Shown here: in pieces, positions 29,001-41,000 of the stretch | Layout of the letters: each line of letters opens with the position of its first letter | How positions within the stretch are numbered: position 1 is the stretch's first letter | From: Watersipora subatra | Taxonomy: Eukaryota; Bryozoa; Gymnolaemata; Cheilostomatida; Watersiporidae | Assembly: GCF_963576615.1 (NCBI RefSeq) | Contig: NC_088711.1 | Span: 14,927,869 to 14,991,868, forward strand | Direction: 5' to 3' | Length of the DNA stretch: 64,000 nucleotides | Program-made: the position numbers and the translations under genes | The notes under the pieces: model-generated | The model's input: only the letters and a program-made list of their open reading frames with translations | Told to the model about the DNA's origin: nothing | Databases searched by the model: none

Positions 29001-32000
29001 CAGGTTGAGTAACTCCAGGTTAGTCAACTGTGATAGACTATATAACAATATGAACAAGTGTTAATCATATGGTCTCTAGACACTAAAGGAATAATAAAGA
29101 TTATCAGAGATAATTAGATACCTTTCAGGGGGAGAAGTCAAATAGCAGGAAGAAAAATTCAGTTCTCTCAATGATTTCAAGTTCACAATACTATCTGGTA
29201 GACTGGTACTAAACTGGTTGTTGTTCAGGTGTAATACCTCAAGTTAGTCAACTGTGACACACTATATATATGTATGAGGTCTGATCTAAAAGTTCCCGGA
29301 ATGAAGTTGTATACACTTGCATATTTCCACGATGGAAAAACCCTATGGAGCGTTTGCCGGGAAACACCTCTGGAGTGTTGTCACAAAATTTCAGGTTGCT
29401 ATGACAACGCATACTCACGTGGGCCGATGATATGTCAAGACCTGTCAGGTGCTTCCGGCGATTTTTTAAAAGTTGATTTGCAACAAAATTCACATTACAG
29501 TTATTTGGTATCAAAAGATTCACCATGTCTTACTCTGCTGTGTTGTAGGTACAAAATATGTGGAAATGTGATTATAAGCTCTTGAAAGCTCAAAAACGAA
29601 CAGTTAATCGCTGCCATCATGAAACTGCTTTAGATAAGAATCCCTTTCCAAAACGGCTCAAATGGGACATAGCTGAACAAGATGGCTTCTGTTTACATTT
29701 TCATGCAACCTCATTTGTCGAAACATTTTCACAAATATACTTCACGCATTTAATAAAACCATGCCTATTGTCCTTATGCGTCTATTTTATCATCATTGTA
29801 GTGCTGTCAGTTTGAGCACTGATATCTCAACACCCACTGTAAAAATCCATTTAACTTTTTAAGCTTAACTTGAAAGAGTGCATATCATCCTCTAATAAAC
29901 ATGAGAAGCCTGTTGGTCACCTGTGATAGTCGAAAAATGCTGCAGCAATTATTCGCGCTATTTGGCAGGAAGTATGGGTCACATGATCAGATTACGACTA
30001 GATGATTAGACCAAGCCGAAACAAAACTGTAAACTAGCGAGCGTCTATATTTGGTAAGGGCTCCTCGGTAAAACCTGAAGTGTTTGTCATAAACTAGTGC
30101 TACGGGAAGTTTTATATTGAGCCTTTTATTGGCCTTTCAATTGGCATCACGTGTCAAAACAATAACCAAATCGTTTGACTACGTCATAGAAATAAATTGA
30201 TTCCAATCTATCAGGGTCGATTAACCGTTTGTTTTTGAGCTTTTAAGAGCTTGTAATAACATTTCCACATATTTTGCACCTACAACACAGCAGAGTAAGA
30301 CATGGTGAATCTTTTGATACCAAATAACTGTAATGTGAAGTTTGTTGCAAGTCAACCTGTAACAAATTTATCGTCATGTCTAATCAATCGGAACAGCGCG
30401 TTTGCATTAAATTTTGTGTAACATTAGGGAAAACAAGTACTCAGACCATTGACGTGTTAAATATTGCTTTTGGAGATGCTGCTCTAAAAAAACACAAGTT
30501 TATGAGTGGCACAAACGTTTTCGTGAGGGTAGAGACAGCACTGAAGATGATGCGAGGTCTGGCAGACCAGACTTGGCAAGAACTTGCTCATCAATTGCCA
30601 GTGTGATGACACTAGTCATGGCAGATTGTCGTTAAACATTAGAAAGGTATCTGGAGAAACTGGACTTGGTTTTGGAACTGTCCAAAGAGTTTTAACTAAC
30701 GATTTGAACATGAGAAGAGTCACAGCAAAGTCCGTGCCACGCTTGCTAACAGATGACCAAAAGGAGCCCAGGGTGCATGCTTGCAACGATTTCAAGGAAG
30801 CTTTAAGGAATGATAAAAACTTTTTTTTGAAGGTAATAACTGGAGATGAGTCTTGGGTGTATAATAGTTAAGACCCAGAAACTAAATTCCAAAGTAGCCC
30901 GTGGAAGTCTTCGGGCTCCCAAAGACCAAAAAAGGTGAAGATGTCTCGGTCAGGTGTAAAGACCATGCTGGTTGCGTTTTTCGATATTCATGGAGTAGTA
31001 CATTATGAGTACTTACCACAGGGTACTATTGTGAATCAGTATGTTTATATTGAGATTTTGAGATGTCTTAGGGAAAGAGTTAGGCACAAAAGACCTGAAT
31101 TGTGGCACATAGGTTCATGGGTGCTGCACCATGATAACGCACCCGTCCACACTGCATTTTCTGTGAAGCAATATTGCGCTAAAAACAATATGGACGTTCT
31201 ACCGCATCTTCCATATTCACCAGATCTGGCTCCCTGTGACTTCTGGCTATTTCCTAAGTTAGAACTTACTATGAAATGAACCAGATTTGACAGTATGGAG
31301 TCGATTCAATGTGCAACAACGAGAGAGCTAAACAGCATCAAAGCCGATGGCTTTCAGCACTGCATGGCATCATGGCAGAAGAGATGGGACAAGTGTATCG
31401 GTAGCCAAGGGAAGTAGTTTGAAGGGGATTAACTAGAGAGGTTAATTGAAGCAACGCATTTTGAGTTAGCTCCATTCCTGGAACTTTTGGATCAGACCTC
31501 GTATATGAATCTCAAAGTTAACTGTGTATCTGTTCAGATGTCTGTTTGTCCAGTTAAAGCCATTAAAATCTTGTAATCCGCTTCTTCGTGAGTTCAAATC
31601 CGCTTCTTGCTGGATGTGAACCCAAGAAAAATGCAACCGTATGTTTCTTACCATATGCATTTAACCACTGAGCTACACAGTCCTTACAATTATTTGGCTC
31701 TTATCATATGCCATATACCCTTTTCTTGATTGCACACACTAAATGATGTATTAATTGATACATTGCGCCCATGGGTTACGATGCCCCTGTTATAAATTAT
31801 TTTTTGTCTGACTATCAAACGCGATCCTTTTTTGGCCTCACAATACTATGGTAAATTTGCCTTCAATATCAACAATAACTTCTCTCGAAATTAAAATTTG
31901 GCGATTGTTGTGCTGATTATGATGAAATAAAAAATGTTGAAGTACTATTTTGCTGCTATTCATTTATAGTAAGAGTGTTAACCGTTATAGTAAAAATGGA

Positions 32001-35000
32001 TTCGCAAACATATTTGTGATAAAACTTTAGTTAGAAGTTTTAAGTTTACTAAAATACATACAACAACTTTCTTCAAGTACTGTATGTTTTTAGTAAGCTA
32101 AATTCATTTAAGTCAGATTCAGCGATAGTGCTACACGTCTGCCTCGACGGTAAGAACTCTGCATGTTATAGATGTAATGTTACATTTTCTTGCAGATCAT
32201 AACCACAAAATGCAAATAAGTTATTGTAGGTAACTATTGTTTTAAGGTTAACATATTGTTTGGTTACTATTTTTAATGATGATGATTTCGATGAATTTCA
32301 CCAGGGGGTGATTGATAATTGATAATTACTATGGGTTTCTATACCACTCTATACGTCTATGCCGACACTAAAATCAAATAATCGTATACCAAATATTTTT
32401 TCATTGTAATCATAGCAAAAGACTGTATATTTAGCCATTACTAATGATTTCACATTTACATTTAAACACTTTTACAGTTTTATGTTTCTTCCTAATTTAT
32501 TTTAACAAAATACTTCTTTCATTGTGTAATTTAAAAGTTACAGCTGTTTGAAAAAGTTTTACAGTTGTTTCATTTATTTTTCTCTTAATTCATTTGAACT
32601 GCACACAAAACACTCTTCTCATGATATGAAGTTTAAAAGTTGGAATGGCAAATATTGTATATGTTAATTAAAAATAAATTTTCTGTCCAAAAACTTTTTT
32701 ATTACCCGAGCAACACCTGGCATTCATCTAGTCTATATATATATATAAATCTCAAAGTCCATTATTCAATCTGTCCAGCTATAGCTATTAAAATGTAGGA
32801 ATGAAACATCCACTTCATGACAGATTTGATCTCAGAACCTCCAGTACACGAAGCAATAATCTTACCAATTGAGCTACACGAGATGCAATGATTTCAGTAG
32901 GAGATATGAGCCTTAATGTAGGTTAAAATACACATAACACTCTGCATTAGTTACCCAACGTCACTAAGGCTCACTCTCACGCCTTTCATTAGTAAGTTTA
33001 GCAATACAGATAGTAGCGAGCTCAAATAAGTCATTATCAATGTGCCAGGCAGTGTGTGTCTGCCATTTGCCAGGAACGGCAAGTGGCAGACAACTACATT
33101 ACCTGTCACAGCTTATAAGCTATTTTTAATACCAGTGCGAGTAAATCAAAGACAGCAAAGAAAAAATATAAAAAATAATATCGGAGATAATTACATGTAC
33201 ATACCTTTCAGGTAGAGCTGACAAACAGCAGGAAGACAAAGTCAGCTTTCTCAACAATTTCAAGCTCCCAATACTATCTGGTAGACCAGTATTAAACCGA
33301 TTAATACTCAGGTTGAGAATCTCCAGGTTAGTCAACTGTGATACACTATATAACAATATATATACAAGAGTTAATTATACGGTCTCTAGACAGTAAAATA
33401 ATGATAAAGATTATCTTTAATAAAACAAACACATTAGGATAAGTAATACAGTGACTCCTCACTACTTCACCACTAAACTTTCATAGAAGAAATGTATTTC
33501 TATCACAGATTTGCTAATAGTTTTAAGGTTGAAGCTAAGCATTTAGAAATGTACCTCAAGTATAAAATAGTTGAAGTGTGCTCGTGCATTCCACTGTAGT
33601 TATACGTATTTATACATAATAACATATCATACTACACTTTGATCTATATAATCAAGATGGAGGGTAAACTGAGTAAGGGTCGTACAATTTTGTTCAATTA
33701 AAAGTGACTCAGCAGGGAAGTTGATAAAACTGTTTCACAAGATCTTAAAGATTTATGATTAGAAATTAACTTACCTTTTTAGCAAATTAGTCAAATGGCA
33801 CTTGGACAGATTGAGCTGCTTAAGTGATGAAGGAAATGTGAAGTTATCTGGCAGCTTCGACAATGTAGGACCATATCCATCTATGTTATCAGTGAAACCA
33901 CAGCTGGCCAGGTCAAGTATCTCCAGGTTAGTCAGATGAGAGAGTTCAGTGCTGTTTTTAATGAAAGATGTACACATATCACTATTGATGTTACTATATG
34001 TAATAAATGACGCAAACATACATGTACATAGTATCACTAGTAGCTCCAGTGGTGGTACATTACAGTATTAGCATTACAGTGCTGTTTTAAACCGAAACAT
34101 GCATGTATACAGGTAGATATGGTATTACCATACTCAACATTATAGCACGTAACATTATTATACATACACAACATTTGTGTTTATCTCCTTTCATGTTACT
34201 AAATGTATGCAGTCAAACTGCTATATACAAAGCAAATTTATTCAGAGATTTCCTTCTATATTAAAACAGTTGAACACTGGAGAAATTCTTATAGGAATTG
34301 ACTGCAAATTGGATAGTTCATTCCACTCGAGTTCTTTTCATTTAATCTATAGTAAATACTGCAAATACTTACACAACAATAAAATGCACTTTATAAAACA
34401 ATGTAAAAAGCTGGACATAAAAAACTAAATAGTTGTAAGTATAAATTAAACTAAAGTATATCTGAATAAAAGAAGTACCACTGTTACCATAGAAATAAGG
34501 AAAATAGATGCATAAACAAGGAAGCGTGTAAATTTGGAGGTAGAGATGCAGATACAAGTATGTATAAACAATTTCATCTAACATATATTAGATGAGATTT
34601 ACATGATATCAACTTATAACTTGTTACAAAACTATGTCTTTAATTAGAATTATTACTAGCTTACTAACTTACACTGTATAATCAACAATATTATATATGT
34701 TGGTCTGCAAAAACGCAATGGTATGCTAAAAATTTATTTGCGTGTAGGGTAAAACATTAACTCAGTTTTACACATAGATACATATACCTAGATTGGCCAA
34801 TAGGGAAAAAGCCTGTAAGACATAAATAGCACGACGTAACGTCACTGTATTGTACCTCACGCCTGACTGCACTGCTGTTTACAATGAATCTAATGGGAAG
34901 AAGGTAACAAAATTACATTTATTTTCACATAAAAACCTTCTTGTATACATAATCCAGTAAACTAAAGCAATTCTGTGATAATATCTGATAACCACCATAG

Positions 35001-38000
35001 ATTAAAACTATAAAAGCTATGAATTGTTGCACACAAATCATGAGCTATCATAGCTTTATTTGCAACCTCTCTTATCCCCATTCTCTCTTTTCCCCTTCTC
35101 TAAAGAATAAGTTAGAAGGGGAAAAGAGAGAAGGGGAATGGAGAGGGGAAATAGCCCACCCACTCAAAGAGCCAGACCTTGGCTAGGTAAATAGACAAAT
35201 ATGCTGAACTAAACATGACTAAATATGATGAGTATGCAAGTATGTCTGAAGTCAAAAATGAGACAGAATGATTATTTTACAGCTGGCTATGTAGCTGGCT
35301 AGGTCACCAAAGCTGAAGTGTAATGATTGTATCACTAGCATCGTGGATGTTACCAACGTTGATGTAAACCAAGCAACAAACTCCCTAATCACAGTTAAGA
35401 ATCAGGGTGGCTTGACTTTGTCTTCGCCTGTGGTGATTGAGGTTTGCAACCACAGCGAGAAAGCGACAAGAGTGTTGCTTAATAGTGCTGGATTGGTGAA
35501 AAACTTTGCCAGGCTAGCACTAATTGCCACCACTAAGAAGCCAGTCACGAAAGGACAATACCAAGTTATTTGTACAATATGCAAAAGCAAGTTGAAGGTT
35601 GACTTGCAACAAAATTCACATTGCTGTTATTTGGTATCATATGATTCACCATGCCTTACTCTGTTGTGTTGTAGGTGTGAAATATATGAAAAGGTGATAA
35701 CAAGCTCTTAAAAGCTAAAAACTTATACAATCATACTTCAACTTACGAGCTTAATGCGTTTCGAGACTGAGCTCGTATGTTAATATACTCGCATGTTGGT
35801 GCAATTTATTTATTTATCGAACAATTAAATATATATTGCTTTGTTTCCATACTCTAAAAATGCAAATAAAACACTCAAAACAAGATATTGTAACAGAAAG
35901 AACATGTTGGTTATTGTCATAATTTACCACATGCCTTCAAAGCAACAATTAAAAAATAATACAAAAAATGTGATTATTTAAAATGTAAAATTAAATACAT
36001 ACAATAGCAGCTAATGCTAGCATTTGCGAGGGAGGGAGATATAAGTTATCCTTCATTACAGCAGTTGTCTTTGATAAATTTGAATTTTATCAATGTCTTA
36101 AAAGACAAACTCAGAAGCAAACCTAAAAGCAAACTTTCATTTTTAACTTGACGTAATTAAAATTTCTTCGGCGTTCGTAGTTTAAAGTTTCTCGCTGGTT
36201 AGCTAATTTTTCCTTTGTTTCGCTTTCACGACTAGCCGGCCGTCTTAAAATAAATCTATCTAAATACGTTCGCCTTTGTCGCCCTTTCAACATGTTGCGA
36301 TTAGGACGAACGCAGGTGTCATCACAAAGGATTAAAGCACAACCACTAGCCAACTTGTCCGAATGTCTATTTTTATAGTTTTGATAGATAGCACCGGCCT
36401 TTTCACGTAGCATCGTTTCAGTTACGCTGTCACCGGACAATTGTTTATCTTTTATCCAATTAAAGGCCTGAGCAGTCTCTCCATCAGCGGTCGTGAAGAT
36501 CGCTGCGCCGTTTAGAAACTATGATTAGTCCTTTTGCGAACTAAATGCCCTGAATATAATCCTGTTTGATAATTGTGGATGTATTTCTGTCATATTGCTT
36601 AGCTAGCTTAATCACGCGTACACATTTCGCATATTTTTCAATAATTTTCTGTTTAATATCAACTGTTATCATTTGCTTTTTCTTTGCATCATCTTTCATT
36701 TTACTGGCAAACTTTCAGTCAACGCAGAGTACTTTTAATTCACATACAGTGTAATTCTGCACTGAAAATCGCGCACAAAAACGCAGTACCAAAGTATAAA
36801 TCTGAGTAGTTGAAAAATACAGAGTGATGCTGTTCTCATAAAACACCTTCGGCATACTTGGCAACTGACTCACGTGCTCGTATCTCAAACATGGCTCATA
36901 TGTTAGTACTGAAACTTGCTTAAAAGCTGGCTCGTATCTCAAGTTTCTCGCACGTTGGAGCACTCGTAAGTTGAAGTATTACTGTACTTAGTAATGTTTA
37001 GTTCAACATGATATTAGTCTTTTACCTAGCCAGTGTCTGGCTCTTTGGGTGGGTTGGCTATTTGCCCCCCTCACCTTTCCCCCTTCTCTCTTTTTCCTTT
37101 CTTACTTCTTCTTTGGAGAAGGGGAAAAGAGAGAATGGGGATAGGAGAGGGTTGCAAATAAAGCCCTGATGGCTCATGATTTGTGTGCAACAGTTCATAG
37201 CTTTTATAGTTTCAATCTATGGTGGTTATCAGATATTATCACAGAATTGCTTTAGTTTACTTGATTATGTATACAAGAAGGTTTTTATGTGAAAATAAAT
37301 GTAATTTTGTTACCTTCTTCCCATTAGATTCATTGTAAACAGCAGTGCAGTCAAGTGTGAGGTACAATACAGTGACGTTACGTCGTGCTATTTATGTCTG
37401 ACAAGGCAACCGATGGGAATAGCTATTATTGGCCAATCTAGGTATATATATCTATGGTTTTACATCATATGTTGAAACATTTGTATGTTGAAGCGATCGC
37501 GAGTAGAAGTTTGTATATTGAAAATGACACAACTCTAAGAGTTGTAACTGTAATGGTGTTGATTCAACTTCAATACTTCTTCAGCAGTAGTGAAGAAGAG
37601 AGTGTGACTAGATTAATTTTATGATATTAAAAGCGATTTTGGGTGAGGTTTTTCTACAATTATTGATGCAACTGAATATATTGTAATGGTATTACTTATT
37701 CATGGATAGTACTGTGTATACAATTAGTATAGTATAATTGCTATACCAGTGTAAAGACTGACAAGAAGAATGTGGGCTAAAGGAGATATACACAATTTAT
37801 ACATATTTAGGTAATTGTTCACAAAGTGAAGCATGAATGTATCACATATAACTGTACATCACTAGTTAGGAAGCATGAATGTATCACATACAACTGAACA
37901 TCACTAGTTAGGAAGAATGAATGTACCACATACAACTGTACATCACTAGTTAGGAAGTATGAGTGTATCACAGACAACTGTACATCACTAGTTAGGAAGA

Positions 38001-41000
38001 ATGAATGTATCACATACAACTGTACATCACTAGTTAAGAAGCATGAATGTATCACATACAACTGTACATCACTAGTTAAGAAGCATGAATGTATCACATA
38101 TGACTGTACATCACTAGTTAAGAAGCATGAATGTATCACATACAACTGTACATCACTAGTTAGGAAGAATGAATGTATCACATACAACTGTATATCACTA
38201 GTTAAGAAACATGAATGTATCACATACAACTGTACATCACCAGTTAGGAAGTATGAATGTATCACATACAACTGTACATCACTAGTTAAGAAACATGAAT
38301 GTATCACATACAACTGTACATCACTAGTTAGGAAGCATGAATGTATCACATACAACTGTACATCACTAGTTAGGAAGCATGAATGTATCACATACAACTG
38401 TACATCACTAGTTAGGAAGCATGAAATTATGCATTGATTTCTTTTTCATTTCAGCCTACATCAGAAAAGAGCAGGGAGGTCTTTAGATCGTATTTTAAGA
38501 GTGTCAAAGTTTTGTGAACGCCAATAAAACAATATTCTACCATCATTCAGTTGAAGTGTTTAGTGAGAAAGTAACTAGTTAATCTAATACTTCTAATAGT
38601 ATGCATCTACCTTCCTATATACCGTAAAACCTCTATTTGAATGCCACCTTTATTTGAATGCCACTGTAGGAGGATTAAAAAATAGAGGCTGTTTAGTTGA
38701 ACACCACCTCTATTTAATGGCCAATTTGACATTCTTCAAACTGTACAAACCCATAATAAGAAGCAAAGTGTCCACAAAATGCTGCTAATAAAAACCCTGT
38801 TACGTCTCCAGGGCTGATACTCCCCCAAAAGGCCCATTAGGCTCAGCCCAAAATCACGTTTTAGGGGAGGTTTTCAGACTATGGGGCACTGTCAGTGAAT
38901 TTGCTACTTAATGGGGGGGGGGGGGGGGTTTCCACAGCCAAGCCACTGAAAGGGCCCGTGGAAATTATTTTTATAGCTTCTGAATCATATTGGATGTTTA
39001 GCGGGGCGTGGAACCTGGGCGCCCCCTAGGGAACTCCCAGTGTTTAAGGGGTGTATCTCAAATTGACCAACCAGGTGATTGGGGGTACAATATCCAAGTC
39101 TGAGCCTAGCCAGGTGGGTGTTTCGTTCAGAGTATCAACCATGGGGCTACATCATTAAAAATAATACTTTTGTGGTTGCTATTCATATTGAAGTCCATTT
39201 TTCAACTCCAAAATTTAGTTTTTTCTTTAAAACTCTGAAAGCAAAAGCCATAAAAATAATTAATAACTCTATCAGGCTAATAGTAGTTGCTTGTTTAACG
39301 CGGTCTTGATACTTTAACGTATGTGAAAAACAGTTTACAACTATGATGGATTCTGTACAACTATTTTTAGACTGAAAGTTGTGCTTAGCGCATGCGATCA
39401 AAATATTTTTTGCTATTTTCTCCATAAGTTTTCCAAATAGCAACGAATAAAAGTTTTGCTCTGCTAAAAAATGGTTTGGAAAATAATATTGACTAGTTCA
39501 GCAATGCAGAAGAGTTGAAGTCAGAATACGCTTTGGAAGATATTGAACAGCCAGATGATGTAATGGTTTCAAACCACACAACTGGCCTAGCAAATGATGC
39601 AAATATTTTTGTTTCAAAAATGTTAATTTTTGTTTAGCATGCATTATAAATACGGTTTATGTCACTTGTTTTAAATACATGTATATATTTGCACCATTTT
39701 ATAGATTACTGTTACTAATATAATTACTGCATAGAAATATGCATTTTCTAATTTAAATTACTGTAACTAATGATAATATAGATTGGTAACAAATTTTAGA
39801 TATCGAAGACACTTTCTGATGCAACACTAGAACATAAACGAACTTAAAAAGTAAACTGCTCTTATAGATAGTTGAAAAATAAAAATATGCATTCACATTT
39901 AAAATGAAATAAAAGATTGACGGCTCTTACAAATTGCACAGCAAGGCACAGCCTATAAGATCATCATAGATTAATTGCAAGCAATAAAATTAATATCAAC
40001 TGATATAGATATTTCTCAGCTTCCCAATGCATATTTATTCAGAGATTTACAAAAAGTTGGAGGGAAGTTATCAGATTTCTTGCATCTTAACTCATTACCA
40101 ACCGACTAACTTTCATGCGATCTACTTTAAATACTAGTCATTTATCAGGATAATGCTATAATTTAACTTACATCTACAAGAAACTGAACTGAAATAAGTT
40201 ACCCATTCAATTTTTAAAATAACCAATCAAGAACCATACCTCTTCCAAATGGTGTGAAATTCAAATAGAGACTTTATAGTAGTTACATGTAGTCATGTGT
40301 CTCAAAGAAGGTAGTGTTGGAATATTTCTGATTTTCAAAAACCTTCACTTGCTGAATCAAAGCTAGAATTTCACAATAAGAATATAAGTAGTTTAGTTTA
40401 AATTATTGTTTTGCTATGTACAATACAAAGTTATAAATAATATTTTTATATATAACAGTTAGTCATGAAAATGAAAATCATGAAACTTTAATTTCGAAAT
40501 TTTCCTTGCGGGCATCATCCTTCAAACCAAAACAGCAAATCTACATGCCAATATAACTCAAATAAACTGTCATAAACATGTTTCAAATAATTAAAATGTG
40601 TTCAATAACTCTGTCCTTGACTTTTCCGACTTCACAAACGTCTCTAAGAATCAATACGATCCTATCGGAGGTGAGAGATAACTTTAGTTTTAATACGGCT
40701 AACTACCTAAAAAGTGCATTTTGATTTGAGCATAACGATTTAAACTGGCAAAATTAAAAGTTAATAATAACTTTGAAACATTAAAAATAATGTTTTAATT
40801 TGATTTATGCAGTCTTTCACTGTCTTACCATTTCTGAATCTGCATATTTACTTTTGGAGTTGAGAAAAAATTGATCACAAATGATAAAATTTTAAGTCGC
40901 CATGATAATCTCCGGTTTAGGTAGACGTCGATATTGATTAAGTATATTTTGGTTATAACTATTGCCAGAGATATCATTGAGGCATAATTGTAAGTTTTTC

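Larger units (their letters stand above)
29275..31501 (+). mobile_element. Mariner element with nested MITE
   Basis: Inverted ends TGAGGTCTGATCTAAAAGTTC and its near-inverse GAACTTTTGGATCAGACCTCG, with TA on each side (29273-29274, 31502-31503). Without the nested 889-bp MITE it is about 1.34 kb, the normal mariner length. The transposase begins at 30376 (MSNQSEQRVCIKFCVTLGK). It shows the DD34D signature: GDESWV, HHDNAPVH and YSPDLAPCDFWLF. The frame shifts near 30490, where KKHKF replaces the expected KKTQVYEWHKRF, and has stops at 30604 and 30869, so it is inactive. Confidence 0.9.
34765..37462. mobile_element. Long-inverted-repeat (foldback-like) structure
   Basis: The left arm (about 34765-35215) and right arm (about 37000-37462) are inverted copies of about 450 bp. 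Both run from ATACCTAGATTGGCC through the ACGACGTAACG region to the CTCTCTTTTCCCCTTCT tract. Between them lie a P-element-like fragment, a solo MITE end and a pogo/Tigger derivative. It may be a foldback transposon or an inverted duplication. Confidence 0.7.

Noticed and set aside
29274-29815. Open frames with KVDLQQNSHYSYLVSKD as a conserved small protein
   Set aside because: The peptide recurs because it is encoded by the inverted end of the TTAA-type MITE.
32740-32905. A functional tRNA gene on the minus strand
   Set aside because: A and B boxes are recognisable but stems and the acceptor end are not; it is repeated with tails, as in SINEs.
34177-34584. Open frames 34177-34428 (+) and 34584-34369 (-)
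   Set aside because: AT-rich, no domain, inside an intron; no support beyond openness.
37819-38397. 192-residue open frame of repeated VIHSCFLTSDVQLY
   Set aside because: Translation of the 42-bp minisatellite, with no start context or splice support.
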